Assembly: GCA_965249815.1 (NCBI GenBank)
Contig: CBDFMV010000003.1
Span: 248,001 to 312,000 of the forward strand
Reading direction: 5' to 3'
DNA length: 64,000 nt
Origin: JAJAZB01 sp965249815
GTDB lineage: Bacteria > Bacteroidota > Bacteroidia > Cytophagales > Spirosomataceae
The notes under the pieces were generated by a model. It saw only the letters and a program-made list of their open reading frames with translations, was not told the origin of the DNA and made no database searches. A program made the position numbers and the translations under genes. This document shows positions 7,882-15,659 of the stretch, in pieces (positions within the stretch are counted from its first letter, which is position 1; each line of letters begins with the position of its first letter).

Positions 7882-8709
7882 ATGCAAATGCGATTCCAAA
7901 ATATTGAACTCCATCCTTTGCTTAAAGGCTACATTGAAAAAATGTGGATATTCGAAAGCAGCGGCCGAATACCTGTTGATGATTTGAAATTGGTTGTACC
8001 CAATGGAAACATAAAACTGACAGTAGCATTTCGCAATGGTATTGTTGCTGCAATGAATGGAAAGTCATTTTCTTCAGAGGAACAGAGTATTAGTTTAACA
8101 GGATTTGTAGATGTTCCTGTTATATTGAATGTTGATGCAGATATAGTTACAGGAACACTTTGTGCAGAGTTTAGTCCTCAAGGTGCGTATCGCTTTTTTC
8201 GCCTCTCACTTAATGATATCAAAAACCAAATTTATCCATTTAAAGATATTTTAGGAACTGTTGCGAAACAATTAGAAGAAAGAATTTCAAACATTGAAAG
8301 TATTGAAGGCAAAGTGAATTTATTGCAACAGTTTTTGCTCAAACAATTTTTACTACATGAGGAGGATTCTATTTTTGAATATTGTGTGGCAAAAATAATA
8401 GCATCAAAAGGAAAAATGACTATCAAAGAATTGGAGAAGAAAACAGGCTATAGTAGTCGATGGCTAAACATAAAATTTATAGATAAGTTAGGGATTAGCC
8501 CAAAAAATTTATCCACTGTTATCCGTTTCAAACAATATTATAACGCAGTAGCAAACAACGATGAACTATCATTTATGAAAAATGATTTTTACGAATTCTA
8601 CTACGACCAATCACATTTTATGAAAGAGTTTAAGCGATTTACAGGATTGTCATATTCGGGTTTTGAAAACAAGACAAACGATTTTGGAAAATTGTTTTAC
8701 AAAGAATAG
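7882..8709 (+). CDS. AraC-family transcriptional regulator (AT-rich island)
   Basis: 275 aa. The N-terminal 150 residues form a domain starting FQNIELHPLLKGYIEKMWIFES, the ligand-sensing fold often found ahead of AraC helix-turn-helix pairs; the C-terminal about 100 residues (MTIKELEKKTGYSSRWLNIKF, then DQSHFMKEFKRFTGLSY) are the AraC DNA-binding domain. The base composition is clearly AT-rich compared with the flanking genes, a sign of recent transfer. Start ATG 7882, or 7888. Likely controls the SRPBCC gene 71 bp downstream. Confidence 0.85.
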   Translation: MQMRFQNIELHPLLKGYIEKMWIFESSGRIPVDDLKLVVPNGNIKLTVAFRNGIVAAMNGKSFSSEEQSISLTGFVDVPVILNVDADIVTGTLCAEFSPQGAYRFFRLSLNDIKNQIYPFKDILGTVAKQLEERISNIESIEGKVNLLQQFLLKQFLLHEEDSIFEYCVAKIIASKGKMTIKELEKKTGYSSRWLNIKFIDKLGISPKNLSTVIRFKQYYNAVANNDELSFMKNDFYEFYYDQSHFMKEFKRFTGLSYSGFENKTNDFGKLFYKE

Positions 8710-8748
8710 CACTTCCGATTTTTACAATACATACAGAAAAGCTGTTTC

Positions 8749-8756
8749 TATCTTTG
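8749..8756 (+). promoter_or_regulatory. Bacteroidota -7 element (TATCTTTG) upstream of the SRPBCC gene
   Basis: Exact match to TAnnTTTG, 24 bp before the ATG at 8781. I see no good TTG at -33, so the promoter call is tentative. Confidence 0.35.
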
Positions 8757-8780
8757 CATAAACAATAAAAAAGCAAAAAA

Positions 8781-9233
8781 ATGGAAAAGCAAAATTACAC
8801 AGCTGCCATCGAAGTGGAGGCTCCTGCTGAAAAAGCATTTGAAGGCATTAACAACGTTTCAGACTGGTGGAATGAAAATTTGGAAGGCAATTCAAAAAAA
8901 CTGCGTGATGTCTTTACCGTTCACTTCGGAGGAGATAATTTTGTCACACACAAGTTAATTGAAGTTATTCCCAACAAAAAAGTGGTGTGGCTTGTTAACG
9001 ACTGCTACCTCTCTTGGCTTAAAGACAAGACGGAATGGAACAACACAAAAATGAGTTTTGAAATTTCAACCAACGACAACAAAACTCAAATCCATTTCAC
9101 TCACATTGGTTTAGTTCCTGAAGTGGAATGCTACGATGTGTGTGTAAAGGGATGGGACCAATACGTGAAAGGCAGCTTATTGAAATTAATTACTGAAGGC
9201 AAAGGACAACCTCAAAACAAGCGTAGTCTGTAA
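8781..9233 (+). CDS. SRPBCC/START-like domain protein
   Basis: 150 aa, single SRPBCC (AHSA1-like) domain: N-terminal YTAAIEVEAPAEKAFEGINN, then WWNE, central VWLVNDCYLSW and C-terminal FTHIGLVPEVECYD. The fold makes a deep hydrophobic pocket; members bind lipophilic ligands, but no specific role can be assigned. AT-rich like its neighbours. It pairs with the upstream AraC regulator, a frequent arrangement, and is followed by a terminator at 9270. Confidence 0.85.
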   Translation: MEKQNYTAAIEVEAPAEKAFEGINNVSDWWNENLEGNSKKLRDVFTVHFGGDNFVTHKLIEVIPNKKVVWLVNDCYLSWLKDKTEWNNTKMSFEISTNDNKTQIHFTHIGLVPEVECYDVCVKGWDQYVKGSLLKLITEGKGQPQNKRSL

Positions 9234-9269
9234 CTACGCCCAACAGAAGTGGACTTTTGCCTAACTTTG

Positions 9270-9312
9270 AAAAGCCCCATCGCCGACACGCGTTGAATGA
9301 TGGGGCTTTTTT
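9270..9312 (+). terminator. Rho-independent terminator after the SRPBCC gene
   Basis: AAAAGCCCCATC (9270-9281) pairs with GATGGGGCTTTT (9299-9310), followed by more T; it separates the SRPBCC gene from the pentapeptide gene. Confidence 0.8.
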
Positions 9313-9345
9313 TGTCTTTATTTATCCTGAAAAAGGCAGCACTGC

Positions 9346-9918
9346 ATGAGCCAGGCATACACGGAAGGTGAACAGTTTAACGGAGGGGATTTCACCGAAA
9401 AAGAGCTTGAAAAAGGCGAATACGAAGGCTGTATCTTCTATAATTGTTTGTTTTCAAACTCCGATTTGTCAGCGATAACGTTTGTCGATTGCGAATTCAT
9501 AAACTGTGATTTAAGCCTGGCAAGACTAAAAAATACGGCGTTCCGGGACGTGAAATTCAAAGGCTGTAAACTGCTGGGATTGCGTTTTGACGATTGCGAC
9601 GGCTCTTTACTCTCCTTCGATTTTGAAAATTGCCTGCTTAATTTTTCTTCCTTTTATAAGTTAAAATTAAGAAAGAGTCAGTTTAAAGAATGCCAACTGG
9701 CGTCCGTCGAGTTTACGGAAGCGGACTTAACCCATTCACTTTTCAGGAACTGCGATTTAGAAAAGGCCCCTTTTGAAAATACGGTTTTAGAAAACGCTGA
9801 TTTAAGAAGTGCTTTTAATTTTTCAATCGATCCGGAAATCAATCGACTGAAAAAAGCGAAATTTTCAGCTCACAACCTCGCCGGGCTTTTGGATAAATAT
9901 GGCATTACGGTGGAATGA
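9346..9918 (+). CDS. Pentapeptide-repeat protein, Qnr/McbG-like
   Basis: 190 aa made almost entirely of A(D/N)LXX-type pentapeptides (SNSDLSAITF, ENADLRSAF, EADLTHSLF and similar), which fold as a right-handed quadrilateral beta helix. The length and the two-block layout, with a hydrophobic hinge near the middle (GSLLSFDFENC), resemble the gyrase-protecting Qnr/McbG group, DNA mimics. AT-rich, like the two genes before it. Gyrase protection is inference from the family, not shown by the sequence. Confidence 0.8.
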   Translation: MSQAYTEGEQFNGGDFTEKELEKGEYEGCIFYNCLFSNSDLSAITFVDCEFINCDLSLARLKNTAFRDVKFKGCKLLGLRFDDCDGSLLSFDFENCLLNFSSFYKLKLRKSQFKECQLASVEFTEADLTHSLFRNCDLEKAPFENTVLENADLRSAFNFSIDPEINRLKKAKFSAHNLAGLLDKYGITVE

Positions 9919-9972
9919 ACTGCCGGGTAGTGCTGCTGCCGCACGGAACAATCTAACGCGCTTCCTTCCGGC

Positions 9973-10689
9973 TCAACCCGCCCGCTGCACGACCAGCCCG
10001 AAGTGCTTCGACCCCGCCGGGCCACGCCGGGTGCTCAGCCAGTTCATCAACCGGTACACGCGCTGGTTTTGCAGCAGCGCACGGGCCAGAGTCGTGTTTC
10101 GGATTGCTTTCAGAGTGCTTTTCAGCCGGAACCAGCCCCGGTCGTGAAAGTAAATTTTCTCCAGAATTTGTCCCCCGGCGTTTTCCACCAGGCGGCAATA
10201 GGTTTCCTGGTGTTCGACGCGCTGGTAGTCGGTCATCACCAGAATACCGTCTTCATCCAGCAGATCGAGGGCTTTGCGAAGCACCCGCTTGCGCAGGGTC
10301 AGGCCGGGCAGTTCGAGCAACACGTCCTGGAGGAATACCACGTCGAAGTAAGCCGGGGGGTAGCCGGGTTCGGTGGCATCGCCCACCCGAATGTCGAATT
10401 CGGTGGCGGTTTGCAGGGGGTTGCATCGGGAACGGGTGGCTTCGACGGCGGTTTCCGAAAGATCGTAGGCGTACACGGCAGGGGCATAATCGGCCAGCCG
10501 TTGGGTTTGGTAGCCGAGGCTACAGGCTGTTTCGAGTACCCGGCGCGGAGTAGGCTGCCAGCGCCGGGCGGCGTCGAGGCTGATTTGGTACTTGGCCTGT
10601 TCGGCGGCCAGTTCGTAATTCCAGGGATCGGGGTGTTGCTGGTACAATTGTTCGTAGTACCCGGCGTCTTTGACAGGCGCGGCGTGCAT
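9973..10689 (-). CDS. SAM-dependent methyltransferase, NodS-like
   Basis: 238-aa class I methyltransferase. The N-terminus YYEQLYQQHPDPWNYE is the hallmark of the NodS-like group. Motif I reads VLETACSLGYQT, where most family members have a glycine-rich LExGCGxG, so SAM binding may differ or the product may be specialised. Motif II/III equivalents are VYAYDLSETAVE and DVVFLQDVLLELP. Lies on the minus strand, just after the AT-rich island, with normal GC. Substrate unknown. Confidence 0.75.
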   Translation of the reverse strand: MHAAPVKDAGYYEQLYQQHPDPWNYELAAEQAKYQISLDAARRWQPTPRRVLETACSLGYQTQRLADYAPAVYAYDLSETAVEATRSRCNPLQTATEFDIRVGDATEPGYPPAYFDVVFLQDVLLELPGLTLRKRVLRKALDLLDEDGILVMTDYQRVEHQETYCRLVENAGGQILEKIYFHDRGWFRLKSTLKAIRNTTLARALLQNQRVYRLMNWLSTRRGPAGSKHFGLVVQRAG

Positions 10690-10939
10690 GAGGAAGGGGG
10701 CGTTAGGGGTGGGCTTGCCCCAAAACTAAACAGTGTTCTTTATTTTATTGCTAAAACAATAGTTTTTTTGACAATTTTATTAAACCCTCGCGCCCGGGGA
10801 CGGGGCAAGTGAATGCACGACAACCGGGAAGCGTGTACAGGCGGAGGATGCTACCCGCTGAAAAACGGCTGATTCTTACCACCAATCCCCGGTCCGTGGG
10901 TTGAACCTTTGCCTGACCCATTCAAAACTCAGGTAACTG

Positions 10940-11488
10940 ATGCAACGCAGAAAATTCTTAACCTCCACCCTGGCGGCTACGTCGCTGGCTGCGGTGGCCG
11001 AACCCCTCAGCCGGGCTGACGCGCCCAAACCCTTCACGGTCAAGGCGGGCGAGGCCCGCTTCGGCGTTCACACACCTTACCGGGGCGTCAATGGCAACGA
11101 CCTGAAAATTTCGGGCAAAGACACCAACGGGCACCTGGCCATTTTCGAGTATGTAGGCAAGGAAAAAGTTGGCCCACCCCTGCACGTACACCCCGATCAG
11201 GACGAGATTTTTTCGATCCTCGAGGGCGAGTACCTGTTTCGGGTGGGCAACGAAACCTTCACGGTCCGGGCGGGCGACACGGTATTCGGCCCCCGTGGGG
11301 TGCTGCACACCTGGCTGCAACGCTCGGAAACCGGAAAAATGACGTACTTCGTGCAGCCTGCCGGTCAACTGGAGCAGTTTTTCCTGAAAATGAATACGTT
11401 GCAAGGTCCCCCCACGGAGGCAGAGGTGTTGCGGATTCACCACGACCACGGCATGACCGTGCTCGGCCCGCCCCTGCTGCCCCGGTAA
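10940..11488 (+). CDS. Cupin-domain protein with possible Tat signal
   Basis: 182 aa. The N-terminus MQRRKFLTSTLAATSLAAV is a good twin-arginine-type export signal. The cupin core has PPLHVHPDQDEIFSILEGE (metal-binding His and Glu) and the second motif DTVFGPRGVLHTW. Likely an exported metal-dependent small-molecule enzyme or binding protein. It is followed 18 bp later by an AraC regulator on the same strand, so the two probably form an operon and the regulator may respond to the cupin's substrate. Confidence 0.8.
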   Translation: MQRRKFLTSTLAATSLAAVAEPLSRADAPKPFTVKAGEARFGVHTPYRGVNGNDLKISGKDTNGHLAIFEYVGKEKVGPPLHVHPDQDEIFSILEGEYLFRVGNETFTVRAGDTVFGPRGVLHTWLQRSETGKMTYFVQPAGQLEQFFLKMNTLQGPPTEAEVLRIHHDHGMTVLGPPLLPR

Positions 11489-11506
11489 TTTCCGACGCTC
11501 CACGAC

Positions 11507-12346
11507 ATGGTTGCCATTTACGACTACCGGCTTCCCTGCCCCGCTTTGCGCGAGTACGTCCGGCTGTTGCAGTTGGTCGGGTGCGAATTTCCCGCCGATT
11601 GGCCGGTGTTGCCCGTCAAGGCGTACTGGCCCCGCGCCGAAAACTGCCTCTCGTTTTTTCCGAAAGACCCCGAAAAAGTAACCTATGGGTTCGACGGCAC
11701 GCCCCTGGAAAGCCCGCGCTCGCGGGTATACGGGCAGCATTCCATCGTGACCAACCGGCACGTAGGGCGCGATTTCATGGTGGTTCAGGTGCAGTTTCAG
11801 CCAGGGGCTTTGTTTCGGCTCACGGGCATTCCCGCCCAGGAACTAACCAATGCGTTCGTGGACGCCGAGGCAGTTTTCGGTCTTGAACTCCGCCGGGTCA
11901 ACGAGCGGCTGAGTTACACCCGGCACCCCGGCGACATGGTAAAGGTGGTCGAAGCGTTCCTCTTGCACCTGGTTCGGCACACGAAAAAGCCGGTGAGGCC
12001 CATCGACCGCGTGAGCCATTTTTTGCTGCAAAGTCCGTCGGTGGCTTCGCTCGACTGGCTGGCCGACCAGGCGTGCCTGAGCCAGCGGCAATTTTACCGG
12101 CAGTTTGTGGAACGCGCGGGCGTCAGCCCCAAGCTTTACGCCCGCATCGCCCGGTTTGAAAACGCCATGAAACTCAAAAACGCCCAGCCCGCCAACGACT
12201 GGCTGAGCGTGGCCATCGAACTGGGGTATTACGACTACCAGCACCTGGTGCGCGATTTCAAGGAGTTTACCCGCCTGACGCCCAACGAGTTTTTGCTGGC
12301 CGACGCAAAATCGCCCGAGCGGGCTTTTGGTGTGGTGGAAACCTGA
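11507..12346 (+). CDS. AraC-family transcriptional regulator
   Basis: 279 aa. The N-terminal 160 residues start YDYRLPCPALREYVRLLQLVGCEFP and include FQPGALFRLTGIPAQELTN, the sensor domain type common in Bacteroidota AraC proteins; the C-terminal HTH pair includes DWLADQACLSQRQFYRQFVERAGVSP and YYDYQHLVRDFKEFTRLTP. Codon use is typical of the host. Probably cotranscribed with the cupin gene. Confidence 0.85.
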   Translation: MVAIYDYRLPCPALREYVRLLQLVGCEFPADWPVLPVKAYWPRAENCLSFFPKDPEKVTYGFDGTPLESPRSRVYGQHSIVTNRHVGRDFMVVQVQFQPGALFRLTGIPAQELTNAFVDAEAVFGLELRRVNERLSYTRHPGDMVKVVEAFLLHLVRHTKKPVRPIDRVSHFLLQSPSVASLDWLADQACLSQRQFYRQFVERAGVSPKLYARIARFENAMKLKNAQPANDWLSVAIELGYYDYQHLVRDFKEFTRLTPNEFLLADAKSPERAFGVVET

Positions 12347-12456
12347 ATCGCGTTCCGAATCTTCCGGCGGAATCAGGTGGCACCCGTCGTGGGCAAACGC
12401 GATGGCACCGCCCGCTCCTTTTTACCCACCCACCGCCCACGTTGGCCCCTTTTTCT

Positions 12457-12486
12457 TTTTGAAACCCCAAAATTTCGCTTACTTTG
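12457..12486 (+). promoter_or_regulatory. Candidate Bacteroidota promoter before the DUF1800 gene
   Basis: TTTTG ending at 12461, 18-bp spacer, then TACTTTG at 12480-12486; close to the TTTG-N19-TAnnTTTG consensus. It lies in the 270-bp gap before the ATG at 12617. Confidence 0.4.
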
Positions 12487-12616
12487 ACTTCGCAAGCGCG
12501 TGCGCCGGAGAAGTTTCTTCCGCCCTTCACGCCCCGTTTGCGCCGGTCCTCGTAACGTTCCGCCGCGTTGTGACGGTCTCTGAGTGACAACCCCAGTCGC
12601 CTAAGCCCCAAAACCA

Positions 12617-13984
12617 ATGCCTGTCTGGAACCGTGATACGGCCCGGCACCTGCTGTCGCGTGCGCTCTTTGGCTACCGCCGGGCGGACCTCGACCGTGCC
12701 CTCGCCTTTCCCTCGCTCGATGCCTTCGTTAGCCAGGAACTCCTGGCCAACAAGCCCCTACCCGCGCCGCCGGGCGACTGGGTCACCGAAACGCCCGTCG
12801 CCAACGATCCCAACATCAACGACCGCTTCCGCCAGCTCAACGCCTGGTGGAACGACCGGATGCTGACCGAGGGCGCGTCCGTTCGCGAAAAATTGGTGCT
12901 GTTTTTTCACAACCATTTCACCAGCCAGCGCACCAAAGTCAACTACCCGCAGCACCTCTACACCCAGAACCAGCTTTTCCGGCAGTACGCCTTCGGCGAT
13001 TTGCGGCAACTGACCAAAGACGTGACCGTGGACCCGGCCATGCTCATTTACCTCGATGGTCGCAACAGCGCCAAAGGCGGGCCGAACGAAAACTACGCCC
13101 GCGAGCTGATGGAACTCTTCACGCTGGGCATCGGCAACTACACCGAAACCGACATCAAGCAGGCCGCCAAAGCGCTGACGGGCTGGCGGGTGAATGGATT
13201 GAACGCCGAGTTCGACCAGACCCGCTTCGACAGCGGTTCCAAGACGTTTCTGGGCAAAACGGGCGCGTTCGGTTACAAAGACATTGTCGACATCATTTAC
13301 CAGCAGCCCGCCTGCGCCGAGTTCTGGTGCCGGAAACTTTGCCAGGAATTTCAGTTTTACAAGCCCGATAACGCCTTCGTCAAAAAACTCGCCACTGTGC
13401 TGCGGGCCAGCGATTTCAACCTGAAACCCGTGCTGAAGGCGCTTTTCACCGCCGACGAATTTTACGCAGCGGGCGTGGTGGGGGCCAAAATCAAATCGCC
13501 GACCGAACTGCTGATTGGGTCACTGAAGGCCCTCGACGTGCCCAGCCTGAGTACCGCCGACTGGGGGTTTGTGTACGACACGGGGCGCAGCCTCCAGCAG
13601 TGGCTGTTCGAGCCGCCCAACGTGGCGGGCTGGCCCGGCCAGCGCGACTGGATTTCGTCGAACACCTACCCGCAGCGCGGCGGCTATTCCGACGCGCTCA
13701 TCAACGGGCGGAAACTCAACGGGCAGGCGCTGGGTCTGAAGTTCAAACCGGTGGAGTACGTCCGGGGTTACCCGAAGCCCGAAGACGCCACGCAGTTGGT
13801 CAACGACGTCATGGACGCCCTGCTGGCGTTTCCGCTCAGCGCGGCGAAGAAAAAAGCCCTGCTCGACACGCTGCTCGACGGCACCGTGGTCAGCAACTGG
13901 AGTACCTACACGCCGATGGCCGACGCCCGCATCAACCGGTTTCTGAAAGCCCTGATGCGGCTGCCGGAGTTTCAGCTTTGTTAA
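12617..13984 (+). CDS. DUF1800 domain protein
   Basis: 455 aa starting MPVWNRDTARHLLSRALFGYRRADLDRAL and containing FHNHFTSQRTKVN, NENYARELMELFTLG and FEPPNVAGWPGQ, all characteristic of DUF1800. These proteins are nearly always encoded next to a DUF1501 protein, as here (14078). I see no obvious signal peptide at this start. Function unknown; the pair is thought to act in the cell envelope. Confidence 0.9.
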   Translation: MPVWNRDTARHLLSRALFGYRRADLDRALAFPSLDAFVSQELLANKPLPAPPGDWVTETPVANDPNINDRFRQLNAWWNDRMLTEGASVREKLVLFFHNHFTSQRTKVNYPQHLYTQNQLFRQYAFGDLRQLTKDVTVDPAMLIYLDGRNSAKGGPNENYARELMELFTLGIGNYTETDIKQAAKALTGWRVNGLNAEFDQTRFDSGSKTFLGKTGAFGYKDIVDIIYQQPACAEFWCRKLCQEFQFYKPDNAFVKKLATVLRASDFNLKPVLKALFTADEFYAAGVVGAKIKSPTELLIGSLKALDVPSLSTADWGFVYDTGRSLQQWLFEPPNVAGWPGQRDWISSNTYPQRGGYSDALINGRKLNGQALGLKFKPVEYVRGYPKPEDATQLVNDVMDALLAFPLSAAKKKALLDTLLDGTVVSNWSTYTPMADARINRFLKALMRLPEFQLC

Positions 13985-13994
13985 AACCAATTTT

Positions 13995-14065
13995 GAATGA
14001 GAGAATGATCGAATGAGTGAATAAAAGGCAGTGATGCATTCATCCATTCGATCATTCTCTCATTC
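13995..14065. repeat. Degenerate short-period repeat hairpin between DUF1800 and DUF1501 genes
   Basis: Words GAATGAG, GAATGAT and their complements. GAATGAGAGAATGATCGAAT at 13995-14014, extended by G at 14015, pairs perfectly (21 bp) with 14045-14065; the flanks continue imperfectly. No T-run follows, so it is not a normal terminator. Confidence 0.75.
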
Positions 14066-14077
14066 ATTCATCGACCC

Positions 14078-15610
14078 ATGAAACGCAGCGAATTTCTCCG
14101 ACAACTGGGCCTGGTATCGGGCGGAGTGGCCTTCGGACTTGACGGCATGGCGGGCCGCGCCTACGCCCGCAATCCGTTCGGGTTCGACGTGCCCAACCTC
14201 GGCAGCGGCAACATCCTCGTGCTGGTGCAGTTTCAGGGCGGCAACGATGGCCTGAACACCGTCGTGCCGTTCGAGGACCCGATTTATTACCAGAAACGTC
14301 CCAACGTCAACATCGCGAAATCCGCCGCGCTGCCACTCACGACCACCCTCGGCCTGCACCCCTCGCTCGACGGCCTCAAGCGACTCTACGACGACGGCAA
14401 ACTGTGCGTGGTCAACAACGTGGGCTACGCCAGCCCCAACCGCAGCCATTTCCGTTCGACGGACATCTGGCTGTCGGGGTCCGACGCCAGCCAGATCGTC
14501 AGCGACGGCTGGCTGGGGCGTTACCTGGCCGACACGTTCAGCGACTACCCCGCCAAACTCCCCGACCAGCCCATGGCGGTGCAGTTGGGTTCGGTGGAAT
14601 CGATGCTGCTGCAAAGTCCGGTGGGCACCACGGCGACGGTTTTTGAAGATCCCAGCCAGTTTTACCAACTCGTGAGTGGCAGCACTGCTGACAACGACCC
14701 GCCGCCCGCCACGCTCGCGGGCGACGAACTGAAGTTTCTGAAGCAAATCGCGGCGCAGTCCATCCAGTATTCGGGCGTCATCAAGCAGAGCGCCGACAAG
14801 GGCAAAAATGCCGTGACCTACCCCACCACCAACCTGGGGCGGCAGTTGGGCATTGTCGGGAAGCTGATTTCGGGCGGGGCCACCACGCCGGTGTACCTGA
14901 CCACCATCGGCGGTTTCGACACCCACGCCAACCAGCTTACCCAACACGCCAACCTGCTGAAGCAGGTCTCCGACGCCGTGGCGGCGTTTCAGAGCGATTT
15001 GACCAAGCAAAACCTGGCGGGGAAAGTTACCGTGATGACCTTCTCGGAGTTTGGCCGCCGCCTCAACCAGAACGGCACCAACGGCACCGACCACGGCACC
15101 GCCGCGCCGGTGTTCGTCGTCGGTGACCCGGTACGCGGCGGGCTGCTCGGCGGCAACCCCAATTTGAGCGATCTCGACGGCAGCGGCGACATCAAGTTCA
15201 AGCTCGACTTCCGGCAGGTGTACGCCAGCGTGCTGCGCGATTTTCTCGGCGCGAATCCGGCCAGCGCCCGGCAGGTGCTCAATGACAAAGACTTCGACAA
15301 ACTGGCCATTTTCCGCAAATCGGCAGAATTTCAGCCCATCGACGGTGCGATTGAATTGGCTCAAAACTTCCCCAACCCGGTCAGTAGCCGCACGAGCATT
15401 CCGTACACGCTCAGCCGCGAACAGGACATCCGCCTGACGCTCCTCGATTTACAGGGCCGCGAATTGGGTGTTTTGAAAAGCGAACGCGCGCCGTCGGGCA
15501 GCTACTTTGCCACCCTCGACGCCACCGCGCTGGCCCCCGGCCAGTACCTCTACAGCCTGCAAGGCGACGGCCAGCGCCAGACCCGGAAGCTGGTGGTGCA
15601 GCGGGGATAA
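14078..15610 (+). CDS. DUF1501 protein with type IX secretion C-terminal domain
   Basis: 510 aa. The N-terminus MKRSEFLRQLGLVSGGVAFG is a signal with KR instead of a twin arginine. The DUF1501 body (residues about 30-420) has VLVQFQGGNDGLNTVVP, SHFRSTDIWLSG and MTFSEFGRRLNQNGTNGTDHG, typical of the sulfatase-like alkaline-phosphatase superfamily. The last about 85 residues, from LAQNFPNPVSSRTSIPY to GQYLYSLQ and TRKLVVQ, are a Por-type (T9SS) sorting domain. It therefore probably reaches the cell surface. Partner of the DUF1800 gene. Confidence 0.9.
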   Translation: MKRSEFLRQLGLVSGGVAFGLDGMAGRAYARNPFGFDVPNLGSGNILVLVQFQGGNDGLNTVVPFEDPIYYQKRPNVNIAKSAALPLTTTLGLHPSLDGLKRLYDDGKLCVVNNVGYASPNRSHFRSTDIWLSGSDASQIVSDGWLGRYLADTFSDYPAKLPDQPMAVQLGSVESMLLQSPVGTTATVFEDPSQFYQLVSGSTADNDPPPATLAGDELKFLKQIAAQSIQYSGVIKQSADKGKNAVTYPTTNLGRQLGIVGKLISGGATTPVYLTTIGGFDTHANQLTQHANLLKQVSDAVAAFQSDLTKQNLAGKVTVMTFSEFGRRLNQNGTNGTDHGTAAPVFVVGDPVRGGLLGGNPNLSDLDGSGDIKFKLDFRQVYASVLRDFLGANPASARQVLNDKDFDKLAIFRKSAEFQPIDGAIELAQNFPNPVSSRTSIPYTLSREQDIRLTLLDLQGRELGVLKSERAPSGSYFATLDATALAPGQYLYSLQGDGQRQTRKLVVQRG

Positions 15611-15659
15611 GTCGCTTTTTAGTAGTTATTTTTCTGAAAGTCAATTCGTTGGCCCTTAG

